Positions 34,128-44,330 of a DNA stretch of 57,081 nt are shown piece by piece. This DNA comes from Chloroflexota bacterium (GTDB lineage: Bacteria; Chloroflexota; Chloroflexia; Thermomicrobiales; UBA6265): assembly GCA_023389575.1 (NCBI GenBank), contig JAEWEG010000085.1, positions 1 through 57,081 of the forward strand, given 5' to 3'. A program made the translations under genes and the position numbers. How positions within the stretch are numbered: position 1 is the first letter of the stretch; the number at the start of each line of letters is the position of its first letter. The notes below the pieces were generated by a model. It was not told where the DNA came from. It did no database searches and was given only the letters and a program-made list of their open reading frames with translations.

Positions 34128-34802
34128 CTAGAGACCGAGATTCACCACGTCGAGCAGGAGATTCCGGACAGGCTGCATGATGCCGCCGATGATGGAATCT
34201 CCGAGGCGGCCACCGATGAAGAGGAGCAGCAGGAGGATCATGAACCCGTACTGCTCGAGTGGAGCCAGCAGTGGCCGCCAGAAATCCGGCAGGATGCCCG
34301 TGAGGATCCGGTACCCGTCGAGTGGCGGAACCGGGATCATGTTGAACGAGGCCAGCAGGATATTGACCCAGATGAAGCTGGTGATGAAGAGCCAGACATT
34401 CTCGTTGACGTCGACGTTGTTGCGAATGACGATCTGGTAGGGGATCGCCATCAGGATCGCCAGGCCGACGTTGGAGAGCGGGCCCGCGAATGCAACCAGC
34501 GCCATGCCCTGCTTGCGATGCCGGGCCCAGCGGCCGGTGAAACGACCGGGATTGACGGGCACGGGCTTGCCCCAACCAATGAACGGGATGCCGATGGAGA
34601 TCATGGCCATGCCGAGGAAGCCAATCGGGTCGAAGTGCTCGACCGGATTGAGCGTGATGCGGCCGAGGTCCTTCGCGGTGCGGTCGCCAAGGCGGAACGC
34701 GGACCAGGCATGCATGAATTCGTGGACGGCGATGGCGATGACGAAGGAGACCAGGTAGGCGACGATCTCTTCCGGCTCGCGGATGTTGACGTTCCAGTTC
34801 AC
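34128..34802 (-). CDS. M50 site-2 protease family protein
   Basis: A 224-residue membrane protein of the compact Rv-type/SpoIVFB-like site-2 protease group. The zinc site is HEFMH (27-31), and the third ligand is Asp in NMIPVPPLDGYRIL. About five membrane segments are visible and there is no PDZ or CBS domain. The start is GTG 34802. It is the first gene of the operon M50-HD-scpA-scpB-APH; the order suggests shared expression, not a proven shared function. Confidence 0.9.
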   Translation of the reverse strand: MNWNVNIREPEEIVAYLVSFVIAIAVHEFMHAWSAFRLGDRTAKDLGRITLNPVEHFDPIGFLGMAMISIGIPFIGWGKPVPVNPGRFTGRWARHRKQGMALVAFAGPLSNVGLAILMAIPYQIVIRNNVDVNENVWLFITSFIWVNILLASFNMIPVPPLDGYRILTGILPDFWRPLLAPLEQYGFMILLLLLFIGGRLGDSIIGGIMQPVRNLLLDVVNLGL

Positions 34803-34832
34803 GGGTGGTGGGTCCTGCCGGGGAATAAAGCG

Positions 34833-34870
34833 AACGGCGATGACGCGTTGAAGTATGCGTCATCGCCGTT
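34833..34870 (-). terminator. Terminator of the oligopeptide ABC genes
   Basis: A perfect 14-bp stem (AACGGCGATGACGC, 34833-34846, and its complement 34857-34870) with a 10-base loop, followed on the minus strand by CGCTTTATT. It lies between the ABC ATPase stop and the M50 start. Confidence 0.75.
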
Positions 34871-34898
34871 GTTGATGTAGCCGTTGTTGGGCGAGGGG

Positions 34899-35984
34899 CT
34901 AATCCGCGGCGCGGGCGGCGGCCTGCTCGGCGGTATCGGCGCCAGAACCTGGGTAGAGGTGGCAGGCGACGAAGTGGCTGGAGCCCTGGTCGGCGAAGTT
35001 CGGGTCGACCTTCTTGCAGACATCCATCACGTACGGGCAGCGGGTGTGGAAGTGGCAGCCCGACGGCGGATTGATGGGGCTGGGAACGTCACCCGTGAGG
35101 ATGATGCGCTCGCGCTGCCGCTCGATCACTGGATCGGGGATGGGCACCGCGGAGAGCAACGCCTTGGTGTACGGGTGCAGCGGGTTGTCATACAACTCGT
35201 TGCGGTCCGCCAGCTCGACGATCTTGCCGAGGTACATCACGGCCACGCGGTCGGAAATGTGGCGAACCACGGAGAGGTCGTGCGCGATGAAGAGGTACGT
35301 TAGGCCGAACTGGTCCTGCAGGTCCTCCAGGAGGTTGACGATCTGCGCCTGGATGGACACGTCGAGCGCGGAGACCGGCTCGTCGCAGACGATGAAGTCC
35401 GGGTTCGCGGCGAGCGCGCGGGCGATACCGATACGCTGGCGCTGACCACCGGAGAACTCGTGCGGATAGCGGTTGGCGAAGTAGGGATTGAGTCCCACCG
35501 TCTGCAGCAGTTCCTGCACGCGCTGGGTGCGCTCGGCCTTGGGGACGAGCTTGTGAATCTGCATGGGCTCGGACACGATGTTGCCGACGGTCATGCGGGG
35601 ATTCAGCGACGCATAGGGATCCTGAAAGATCATCTGCAGGTGTCGTCGCATCCGGCGCATGTCGGTGCCGTCGAGCGTGGTCAGGTCCTTGCCATTGAAG
35701 ATCACGTTGCCTTCGGTTGGCTTGTAGAGCTGGAGGATGGCGCGGCCGGTGGTGGACTTTCCGCAGCCGGATTCGCCCACAAGGCCGAGGGTTTCACCAC
35801 GGTTGACGGCGAAGCTCACGCCATCGACGGCCTGGACCGCTCCAACCTTGCGCTGGAAGATGATTCCCTGGGTGAGGGGGAAGTGCATCTTGAGGTTGCG
35901 GACCTCAAGGAGTGGCTGACCCTCTCCCTGGGATACCGCGGCGGCACTGGTTCGCTGCCCGGTGTTGGTTGCAGCAGCTGACAT
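34899..35984 (-). CDS. Oligopeptide/dipeptide ABC transporter ATP-binding protein (OppF/DppF type)
   Basis: A 361-residue ATPase subunit for peptide uptake. Walker A is GESGCGKST, the signature is FSGGQRQRIG, Walker B is FIVCDEP, and the switch is IAHD. The C-terminal oligopeptide-transporter extension has cysteines (GCHFHTRCPY...CKKV...ACHLYPG) like the cluster-binding tail of OppD/DppD-type ATPases. ATG 35984 has GAGGAAG upstream. It is paired with an OppD-type gene 19 bp upstream. No permease or binding-protein gene is adjacent. Confidence 0.94.
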   Translation of the reverse strand: MSAAATNTGQRTSAAAVSQGEGQPLLEVRNLKMHFPLTQGIIFQRKVGAVQAVDGVSFAVNRGETLGLVGESGCGKSTTGRAILQLYKPTEGNVIFNGKDLTTLDGTDMRRMRRHLQMIFQDPYASLNPRMTVGNIVSEPMQIHKLVPKAERTQRVQELLQTVGLNPYFANRYPHEFSGGQRQRIGIARALAANPDFIVCDEPVSALDVSIQAQIVNLLEDLQDQFGLTYLFIAHDLSVVRHISDRVAVMYLGKIVELADRNELYDNPLHPYTKALLSAVPIPDPVIERQRERIILTGDVPSPINPPSGCHFHTRCPYVMDVCKKVDPNFADQGSSHFVACHLYPGSGADTAEQAAARAAD

Positions 35985-36003
35985 ACGTCACTTCCTCCAA
36001 GAA

Positions 36004-37161
<1,158 letters not shown>

Positions 37162-37595
37162 CCTTGCTCCTCTAGGGCCGAATTGCACCGGCCAGCTCCG
37201 TCGAATGACCTGGTTCGCTTCCCCTGCGCGATATCGCCGTCACTGGCTCCATCACCAGCGCCGGTCGGTCAGGTATCCAACGATGCTCGAAACGGGCTTC
37301 CCCTTTTCGAATACCAGACATCACCGCTTCGACGAGGTAATTGGAATGCACTATACAGCATCGACGCGTGGTCGATTACCGGTTCCGGCACCTCCGCGAC
37401 TACCTCGCACAGCCTTGTACGCATTCGACGCTACCTCTTACCGAGGCATTGTGACCGATGAAGGCCGGGGGAGGCAACACCAGGAAAGCCGATAAATTCC
37501 GTCGGATTTGGACATCCGATCCAGTCTTCGACAAACGAGTTTGATCGGTGGCGCCTGTGTCGGGAAGTTTCCCCCCACCCAGGCGCCGCGCCTTC
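37162..37595. other. Gap upstream of the ABC genes
   Basis: A 434-bp stretch. At its right end is the aldolase terminator; at 37350-37355 a minus-strand TATAGT could be the -10 of the ABC genes (leader about 180 nt), though its -35 is poor. No gene is supported. Confidence 0.45.
37550..37587 (-). terminator. Terminator of the HpcH/HpaI aldolase gene
   Basis: GGCGCCTG (37550-37557) pairs with CAGGCGCC (37580-37587), and GGGAA/TTCCC nests inside. It starts nine bases after the stop of the minus-strand gene at 37596. Confidence 0.55.
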
Positions 37596-38360
37596 CTAAT
37601 GAGGGGATCCGTCGATGAACGCCCTTGCGGCGTTGGCGAGAAGACCCGGCGAGTTCGGCACGATCATCGTGAACCCGCGGTCCACCGCCGATTTCGCCGC
37701 GTCGGTGGTGAACGCGGTGGTGCCGAGTGGGATGCCGCGGGCACGGGTTCGGGCAACCACCTCGTCGGCGACGCGCGTCACCTCGGGATGTCCCGGCTGG
37801 CCCGGGAATCCCATGGACTGGGCGAGGTCGTTGGGACCAACGAACAGGACGTCGAGACCGGGAACGTCGAGAATGGCGTCCAGATTCTCCAGGGCGTCGA
37901 TGTGCTCGAACTGGATCATGGTCACGACGCGGTCGTTGATGACCGGCACCAGGTCCGCGGGCTTTTCGTTGATGCCCCAATCGAAGGTGCGGCCACCCGC
38001 CAGGCCACGCGTGCCGTCTGGCCAGTAGCGACACGCCTGCACGGCCTGGGCGGCCTGCTCGCCGGTGTTGACCTGCGGAACCATGACACCGGAGATGCCG
38101 ATATCCAGCAGCTTGAGGATCACCTGCTTGTCGTTCTGGCCAGATCGAGCGAACGCGGCCATGCCGCGCGCCTCCGCCGCCAGGACCATGGGATAGGCGG
38201 ACTCCGCCGAGATGGGACCGTGCTCGGTGTCGATCAAGGCGAAGTCAAAGCCCGCGACGGCCAGGATCTCGACGTCGATGGCGGAGATGTTCGGGATGAA
38301 ACACCCGTAAACGATCTTTCCAGCTTCCAGCTTTTCCTTGACTGGATTGCGCAGGTTCAT
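37596..38360 (-). CDS. HpcH/HpaI family aldolase
   Basis: A 254-residue class II aldolase splitting 2-keto-3-deoxy acids to pyruvate and an aldehyde. Expected active-site residues are present: His47 in IDTEHGP, Arg72 in FARSG, metal ligands Glu152 in MIQFEH and Asp178 in FVGPNDLA. It could be a 4-hydroxy-2-oxoheptanedioate or 2-keto-3-deoxy-L-rhamnonate type aldolase; sequence alone does not decide. ATG 38360 has GGAG upstream. It is divergent from dprA. Confidence 0.92.
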   Translation of the reverse strand: MNLRNPVKEKLEAGKIVYGCFIPNISAIDVEILAVAGFDFALIDTEHGPISAESAYPMVLAAEARGMAAFARSGQNDKQVILKLLDIGISGVMVPQVNTGEQAAQAVQACRYWPDGTRGLAGGRTFDWGINEKPADLVPVINDRVVTMIQFEHIDALENLDAILDVPGLDVLFVGPNDLAQSMGFPGQPGHPEVTRVADEVVARTRARGIPLGTTAFTTDAAKSAVDRGFTMIVPNSPGLLANAARAFIDGSPH

Positions 38361-38437
38361 GATTTCTCCATTTTCCTGTTAGGATTCGCCGAAGCGGTCC
38401 CAGCACAGCAGGCTAGATAACGATACGGGCATTGTTC

Positions 38438-39586
38438 ATGAATCCATCGCTCAGCGCAATTGGCGTCGATCCATCGGCAGGGGCTGACCTGTCCCGCGAA
38501 ATGGAAGATGACGTTCCGTACTGGATCGCGTTCCGGTTGGCGGAGGTCACCTCCGCCAACCGGATGCTGGCGCTGGTCGAGCGGTTTGGGTCGGCCAGGG
38601 AGGCGTGGAATGCCTCGGCCAGCGAGTTGCGTGCGGTGCTGGGTAACCGGGAGCGGATGCTTGCGAACCTGATCAAGGCGCGCGACTCGATCGAACCGTT
38701 GAAGGAAGCCGAAACGCTGGAGTCCGAGGGGATTCGCGTGGTGACGCTGGCGGACGATGGATACCCTCGGCTCCTGCGCGAAGTGCCGGCCCCGCCGCCG
38801 GTGCTGTTCCTGCGAGGCGCCTTAATGGAGACCGATGACGCGGCCGTGGCGGTGGTTGGCACGCGACGGGCAACGGCCTATGGGCGGGAGATGACGCGCC
38901 AGATCGCCGGGGACCTCGCCAGCGCGGGAATCACGATCGTGTCCGGGCTGGCCCATGGCGTCGATGGGATCGCGCACCAGGCGGCGATCGAGGCGGGTGG
39001 GCGGACGTTCGCGGTGCTGGGGAGCGGCATCCACGATATCTATCCCAAGGAGCACAAGAGCCTGGCCCGGCGCGTGGCGGAACAGGGCGCGCTGATTTCC
39101 GACAATCTGCCTCATGCGAAGCCGGACAGGTGGAATTTCCCCGCCAGGAACCGGATTATCTCGGGCCTCTCGCTTGGCGTGGTGGTGATCGAGGCTCCAG
39201 AAAAGAGCGGGGCATTGATCACGGTGGATTTCGCCGCGGACCAGGGACGAGACGTGTTCGCCGTACCCGGACCGGTGAATTCGGCGGCCAGCGCGGGCTG
39301 CCTGAGGATCATGCGGGAGGGAGCGCGGCCGATCCGGAACGCCGATGACGTGATCGAGGACCTTCGATTGAACCGGCTGCCTGTGGACGAGGCGAGCCAG
39401 CCAGCGCTGTTCCTGGACGATGACGATCGGCGCGTACTCCATGTGTTGACCGGGAGCCCGCAGCACATCGACGATGTGGTGGAGGCAAGCGGATTGCCGA
39501 TGCCGCGAGTCTCCGCTATCTTGCTGACGCTGGAGCTGCAACAACTGGCGACAAACACCGGCGCGCAGTATTACACTCGGCGGTAG
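38438..39586 (+). CDS. dprA: DNA-processing protein DprA
   Basis: Binds incoming single-stranded DNA and loads RecA during transformation. The 382-residue protein has an N-terminal helix-hairpin-helix-like region (about 20-85), a Rossmann-like core (VAVVGTRRATAYG, VSGLAHGVDGIAH, LGSGIHDIYP, FPARNRIISGLS, EAPEKSGALITVDFA, PGPVNSAASAGC), and a C-terminal winged-helix domain. ATG 38438 is chosen; TTG 38432 and ATG 38501 are alternatives, and no start has a strong ribosome site. It is followed 249 bp later by topA. Confidence 0.94.
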   Translation: MNPSLSAIGVDPSAGADLSREMEDDVPYWIAFRLAEVTSANRMLALVERFGSAREAWNASASELRAVLGNRERMLANLIKARDSIEPLKEAETLESEGIRVVTLADDGYPRLLREVPAPPPVLFLRGALMETDDAAVAVVGTRRATAYGREMTRQIAGDLASAGITIVSGLAHGVDGIAHQAAIEAGGRTFAVLGSGIHDIYPKEHKSLARRVAEQGALISDNLPHAKPDRWNFPARNRIISGLSLGVVVIEAPEKSGALITVDFAADQGRDVFAVPGPVNSAASAGCLRIMREGARPIRNADDVIEDLRLNRLPVDEASQPALFLDDDDRRVLHVLTGSPQHIDDVVEASGLPMPRVSAILLTLELQQLATNTGAQYYTRR

Positions 39587-39640
39587 GACATCCGCGCATG
39601 CAGAACATGGTCGGAAACGGGCTGGTACCGTGCCTGCTCC

Positions 39641-39670
39641 TTGACAGGACTTGACACGGCTTTCTACTGT
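39641..39670 (+). promoter_or_regulatory. Promoter of topA, with doubled -35
   Basis: TTGACA at 39641-39646, 18-base spacer, -10 TACTGT at 39665-39670. A second perfect TTGACA lies at 39651-39656, ten bases later, with no good -10 of its own. The predicted leader is about 160 nt. Confidence 0.55.
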
Positions 39671-39681
39671 AGAGAGAGACA

Positions 39682-39703
39682 GATGGGAACATGACATCCC
39701 ATC
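39682..39703 (+). promoter_or_regulatory. Hairpin at the start of the topA leader
   Basis: Perfect 7-bp stem GATGGGA / TCCCATC with an 8-base loop, a few bases after the predicted transcription start. It could stabilise the message or serve as an operator. Confidence 0.4.
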
Positions 39704-39835
39704 AGCACCACCTTTTGTCCCGCCCGCGTTAACCCAAACTGGCGCCCGCTGATTGATGGCAGTTCCATCACACAAGTCCCGTGCGCCCTTTTCCACCGAT
39801 TCACAAGCGAAACAACGAACAGGTTTCCCGAAGTT

Positions 39836-42088
39836 ATGACAGATACGATCGCACCACCCACTGAAGCACCGGTCAAACCGGCGCCGAAGAAGAAAAGCAC
39901 CAAGACGACGACCAAGCGCACGACCGCCAAGAAGCGAACCGCGGCGCCACGCGGCAAGCTGGTGATCGTGGAGTCCCCGGCCAAGGCGCGCTCCATTGGG
40001 CGCTACCTGGGTTCGGGCTACACGGTGAAGGCGTCGATGGGTCACATTCGCGACCTGCCGAAGAGCACCATGGGCGTGGATGTCGACCACGACTTCACCC
40101 CGAAGTACCTGATCCCGCGCGACAAGAACAAGGTCGTCAAGGACCTGAAGGAAAGCGTGCAGGGCGCCAAGGAAATCTACCTGGCGACAGACCCCGACCG
40201 CGAGGGCGAGGCGATTGCCTGGCACCTGATCCAGGCGACCGAGGCCGAGAGCAAGCCGCTCCACCGCGTGGTGTTCAACGAGATCACGCCGGAAGCGGTG
40301 ATCGCGGCGATGGAGCAACCGCGCGACATCGACATGGACCTGGTGGATGCCCAGCAGGCCCGACGCATCCTGGACCGGATCGTGGGCTACAGTGTCAGCC
40401 CACTACTATGGAAGAAGGTCAAGCGCGGCCTGTCGGCGGGTCGCGTCCAAACCGCCGCGCTGCGGATCGTGGTCGAGCGCGAACGCGAGGTCGATGCCTT
40501 CGTTCCGGTCGAGTACTGGTCGCTGGACGCCGACCTGGCGAAGATCACCGACGGCGCGCCAGCGGAGCGCGACAAGTTCCGCGCCAGCCTGCACCAGATC
40601 AACGGCAAGAAGGCGGAACTCACCGAAGGATCACAGGCCCACGCCATCGTCGAGGCGCTGGAAGGCGCGTCGTGGCGCGTGTCGGACGTCGTACGCCGAG
40701 AGACGCGGCGGCGGGCGCAGGCTCCGTTCACAACCAGCACCCTGCAGCAGGAAGCGTCGAGGAAGCTCGGGTTCGCGGTCCGCAGGACGATGAGTATCGC
40801 CCAGGAGCTGTACGAGGGCGTTGACCTTGGGTCCGAGGGGACGCAGGGCATCATCACCTACATGCGAACCGACTCGACCAATGTGTCGTCTTCGGCCCAG
40901 GCAGCCGCCCGTGACGTGATCGCGTCGAAGTTCGGTCCGCAATTCGTGCCGGACAAGCCGCCGGTGTACAGCCGCAAGAGCAAGGGCGCGCAGGAAGCGC
41001 ACGAGGCCATCCGGCCGACGTCGCCGCAGCGTGACCCGCAATCGGTCAAGAAGATGCTCACCGCGCCGCAGTTCAAGCTCTACCAGCTTGTCTGGCAACG
41101 ATTCATGGCGAGCCAGATGGCGTCAGCGGTTCTGGATAACACCCGCGTGGATGTGGGTGCCGGTAGCCGGGCGGAAGTGGACCAGGGCAAGGCTCCGTAC
41201 ACCTTCCGGGCGACCGGCTCGATTGTGAAGTTCCAGGGCTGGATGGCCGTCTACCAGCAGGGCCGTGACGAAGGCGACACCGACGAACTCGATCGCGGCG
41301 CGCTACCCGAGGTGGCTCCCGGCCAGGACCTGAACCTGCTGAAGCTGCTCCCCGAGCAGCACTTCACGCAGCCGCCCCCCCGGTACACGGAAGCGACCCT
41401 TGTGAAGGCGCTCGAAGAGCAGGGCATCGGCCGGCCGAGCACGTACGCGCCGACCATCGCCACCCTGCAGGCCCGGAACTATGTGTCGGTGGAGGAGCGG
41501 AAGCTGCTGCCGACCGAACTCGGGTTCGTGGTGAACGACCTGCTGGTCGAGCACTTCCCGAACATCTTCGACATCGGGTTCACCTCGCAACTCGAGGGCG
41601 AGCTCGACGAGATCGCCTCCGGCGAGCGGGCGTGGGTGCCAACGCTGCACGAGTTCTACACGCCGTTCACGAGCACGCTGGAGAAGGCCGAGCAGACGAT
41701 GGAGCGAGTCCAGATCAAGGACGAGCCCACGGATGAGATCTGCGAGGTCTGCGGCCGCCCGATGGTGATCAAGCTCGGGCGGTATGGCAAGTTCCTTGCC
41801 TGTAGCGGATTCCCCGACTGCCGGAACGCGCGACCGCTGCTGACCAAGATCGGCGTCGAATGCCCGACCTGCCACCAGGGCGAGGTCGTGGAGCGGCGGT
41901 CTCGCAAGGGCCGGACGTTCTACGGCTGTGAACGGTATCCGGACTGCGACTTCGTCTCGTGGAACAAGCCGACGGGCGAGCCCTGCCCGGAATGCGGCGA
42001 GTACCTGGTGTACGTGGGCAAGGGGGCATCGGTGAAGTGCTCATCCTGCCACTACACGGGGCAATTGCTGGCCAAGGCGGGCGACTAG
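39836..42088 (+). CDS. topA: DNA topoisomerase I
   Basis: Type IA enzyme relaxing negative supercoils. The 750-residue protein opens with about 40 residues rich in Lys, Thr, Pro and Ala, then the TOPRIM domain (LVIVESPAKARSIGRYLG, DPDREGEAIAWH). The active-site Tyr342 is in GIITYMRTDST. Three C-terminal four-Cys zinc fingers follow (CEVC...CSGFPDC, CPTC...CERYPDC, CPEC...CSSC). The basic N-terminal tail is unusual and could bind DNA. ATG 39836 has no strong ribosome site. Confidence 0.97.
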   Translation: MTDTIAPPTEAPVKPAPKKKSTKTTTKRTTAKKRTAAPRGKLVIVESPAKARSIGRYLGSGYTVKASMGHIRDLPKSTMGVDVDHDFTPKYLIPRDKNKVVKDLKESVQGAKEIYLATDPDREGEAIAWHLIQATEAESKPLHRVVFNEITPEAVIAAMEQPRDIDMDLVDAQQARRILDRIVGYSVSPLLWKKVKRGLSAGRVQTAALRIVVEREREVDAFVPVEYWSLDADLAKITDGAPAERDKFRASLHQINGKKAELTEGSQAHAIVEALEGASWRVSDVVRRETRRRAQAPFTTSTLQQEASRKLGFAVRRTMSIAQELYEGVDLGSEGTQGIITYMRTDSTNVSSSAQAAARDVIASKFGPQFVPDKPPVYSRKSKGAQEAHEAIRPTSPQRDPQSVKKMLTAPQFKLYQLVWQRFMASQMASAVLDNTRVDVGAGSRAEVDQGKAPYTFRATGSIVKFQGWMAVYQQGRDEGDTDELDRGALPEVAPGQDLNLLKLLPEQHFTQPPPRYTEATLVKALEEQGIGRPSTYAPTIATLQARNYVSVEERKLLPTELGFVVNDLLVEHFPNIFDIGFTSQLEGELDEIASGERAWVPTLHEFYTPFTSTLEKAEQTMERVQIKDEPTDEICEVCGRPMVIKLGRYGKFLACSGFPDCRNARPLLTKIGVECPTCHQGEVVERRSRKGRTFYGCERYPDCDFVSWNKPTGEPCPECGEYLVYVGKGASVKCSSCHYTGQLLAKAGD

Positions 42089-42121
42089 ACCCAAGAGCGG
42101 GTAGGTGAGGCCACGACCAGA

Positions 42122-42156
42122 GACCGGGGGACTTGTGACGAGCAAGTTTCCCGGTC
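42122..42156 (+). terminator. Terminator of topA
   Basis: A 14-base stem with two G-T pairs (42122-42135 with 42143-42156) and a 7-base loop, 34 bp after the topA stop. It has no clear T-run. Confidence 0.6.
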
Positions 42157-42242
42157 ATGCTGTTGGCTGTACATGACGAATGCGATCGACTCCCCCAGCG
42201 ACCTGGGCTGGTGGTCGATCCATCAGGCTGGTGATGGTTCCA

Positions 42243-42824
42243 ATGACTTCAGAACGACTTCCTCGTGCCCATGCGACGACCATCGTGGCGGTAAAGCGAG
42301 GAGAAGGGGTGGCGCTGGCCGGCGACGGGCAGGTGACCATTGGCGACGTTGTGCTTAAGCACAACGCCCGAAAGCTGCGCACGTTGTACGACGGGCAGGT
42401 GGTGGCGGGGTTCGCCGGGGCGGTCGCCGACGCGCTGACCCTGTTCTCCAAGTTCGAGTCGCAGCTGGAGGCATGGGACGGCAATCTCCGGAAATCGGCG
42501 GTGGAACTCACCAAGGAATGGCGAACCGACCGCTACCTGCGGCGCCTGGAGGCGCAACTGATCGTTGCCGATTCGGAATCGCTCCTGTTGTTGTCCGGCG
42601 AGGGTGACGTGATCGAGCCCGACGATGGCGTGCTGGCGATCGGTTCGGGCGCGCCGTTCGCCACCGCCGCCGCGAAGGCGTTGCTGCAGAACACCGAGAT
42701 GGACGCGGAGGCGATCGTGAAGGCGGCCATGGACGTAACGGCCCAGATCTGCATTTTCACCAACGACCGCATCACGGTTGAGGTGGTACAGGCCGAGCAG
42801 GACGACGAGGAGGAGGAATCCTGA
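42243..42824 (+). CDS. hslV: ATP-dependent protease subunit HslV
   Basis: Proteolytic ring of the HslUV protease. The 193-residue product has the TTIVAV segment at 12-17, GDGQVT, and the proteasome-like core. The start ATG 42243 (or 42234) leaves a 10-residue extension (TSERLPRAHA) before TTIVAV after Met removal. Most HslV proteins expose the Thr of TTI directly; Bacillus CodW also has an extension there. Either Thr12 is freed by processing or Thr2 acts. The hslV stop overlaps the hslU start by one base. Confidence 0.94.
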   Translation: MTSERLPRAHATTIVAVKRGEGVALAGDGQVTIGDVVLKHNARKLRTLYDGQVVAGFAGAVADALTLFSKFESQLEAWDGNLRKSAVELTKEWRTDRYLRRLEAQLIVADSESLLLLSGEGDVIEPDDGVLAIGSGAPFATAAAKALLQNTEMDAEAIVKAAMDVTAQICIFTNDRITVEVVQAEQDDEEEES

Positions 42825-44311
42825 TGGTTGAGCTTGCTCGCAAGTCGTCTGGCAAGGACAAGACGAAGCGCCCGGTTGGCGAGGCCGAACTCGAGATTCG
42901 CGACGTGGAGTCGATGACCCCGCGAGAGATCGTCGCCGAACTCGACAAGTTCATCATTGGCCAGGATGACGCGAAACGGGCCGTGGCGGTCGCGCTGCGC
43001 AACCGCTACCGGCGCCAGCAGTTACCCGAGGAAATCCGCGAGGAGATTCACCCGCGCAACATCCTCATGATCGGCTCGACCGGGGTGGGGAAGACCGAGA
43101 TCGCGCGGCGAGTGGCGCGGATCATGGACGCGCCGTTCATCAAGGTGGAGGCCACCAAGTTCACCGAGGTGGGCTATGTGGGTCGCGACGTTGAGTCGAT
43201 CATTCGCGACCTGGTCGAAATCGCCATCTCGATGCTGCACGCCGAGCGGATGGAACAGGTCCGCGACGAGGCGGCCAGCCTGGCGGTCGAGCGCCTGACG
43301 GAAATCCTCTCCGACCAGTTCATGCTGTCGAATCCTGGTCGCGCCAGCCGCAAGGCCGAGGATGAGCAACTCACCGATCAGGAGCGCGAGGAACGGGAGT
43401 TCCAGGCCCAGGAGCGACGGCGCCGTCGCGAGCAGAAGCGGCTCCGGCAGCTCCTCGACAACGAGGCGATGGAGGACGAGACCGTCGAGATCGAGGTGGA
43501 TGTCGAGCCGGAATACGACGATGTCCAGCCGTTCGAGATCATGGCCGGGACGCCGGACGAACTTCAGGACACGTTCTATGAGTTCCTCGATGGCCTGATG
43601 CCGCGTCGCCGCAACCGGCGGCGCGTGTCGGTGCGCGATGCACGCCGCATCCTGGCCCAGCAGGAAGCCAACCGGATGGTCGACTTCGACGCCGTGGTTG
43701 AGTCCGCGATGCGCCGGGTCGAGGAGTCGGCGGTCGTGTTCATCGACGAGATCGACAAGACCATCTCCAACGATGGTGACTCGGGCCCGGATGTGTCTGG
43801 GGCGGGCGTGCAACGGGACCTGCTGCCAATCATCGAGGGATCGACGGTGATGACGCGCTACGGTCCGGTGCGCACGGACCACGTGCTGTTCATCGCGGCG
43901 GGCTCGTTCCACGGGGTACGGCCGTCGGACCTGATTCCCGAGCTGCAGGGGCGGTTCCCGATCCGCGTAGAACTGCGGTCGCTTTCGGAGGAAGACCTGT
44001 ACGCCATCCTCACCGAGCCGCAAAATGCCCTTGCCCGGCAGTACCAGGCGTTGCTGGCGACCGAGGACCTGGCGGTCCAGTTCTCCGAAGACGGGTTGCG
44101 GGAAATCGCCCGGATCGCGACGCTGGTGAACCAGCGGACCGAGGACATCGGGGCGAGACGCCTGCAAACCATTCTGGAGCGTGTGCTTGAGGAACTCTCG
44201 TTCGACGCGCCGGACATGACCGACCCACAGGTGACCATCGACGCCGAGTTCGTGCTGGAGCGGGTTGGCGAGGTTGCCGAGGACGACGAACTCATCAACT
44301 TCATCCTGTAG
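42824..44311 (+). CDS. hslU: ATP-dependent protease ATPase subunit HslU
   Basis: AAA+ unfoldase that feeds HslV. The 495-residue protein has FIIGQDDAKRAVAVALRNR, Walker A GSTGVGKT (Lys90), the pore motif GYVGRDVES, a long charged I-domain (about 160-290), Walker B VFIDEIDK (Asp308, Glu309), and a C-terminal tail ending INFIL that would dock into HslV. ATG 42824 follows GAGGAGGAGGAA. It is co-transcribed with hslV. Confidence 0.97.
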   Translation: MVELARKSSGKDKTKRPVGEAELEIRDVESMTPREIVAELDKFIIGQDDAKRAVAVALRNRYRRQQLPEEIREEIHPRNILMIGSTGVGKTEIARRVARIMDAPFIKVEATKFTEVGYVGRDVESIIRDLVEIAISMLHAERMEQVRDEAASLAVERLTEILSDQFMLSNPGRASRKAEDEQLTDQEREEREFQAQERRRRREQKRLRQLLDNEAMEDETVEIEVDVEPEYDDVQPFEIMAGTPDELQDTFYEFLDGLMPRRRNRRRVSVRDARRILAQQEANRMVDFDAVVESAMRRVEESAVVFIDEIDKTISNDGDSGPDVSGAGVQRDLLPIIEGSTVMTRYGPVRTDHVLFIAAGSFHGVRPSDLIPELQGRFPIRVELRSLSEEDLYAILTEPQNALARQYQALLATEDLAVQFSEDGLREIARIATLVNQRTEDIGARRLQTILERVLEELSFDAPDMTDPQVTIDAEFVLERVGEVAEDDELINFIL

Positions 44312-44330
44312 CGGATATCTGGAGCGTGGA

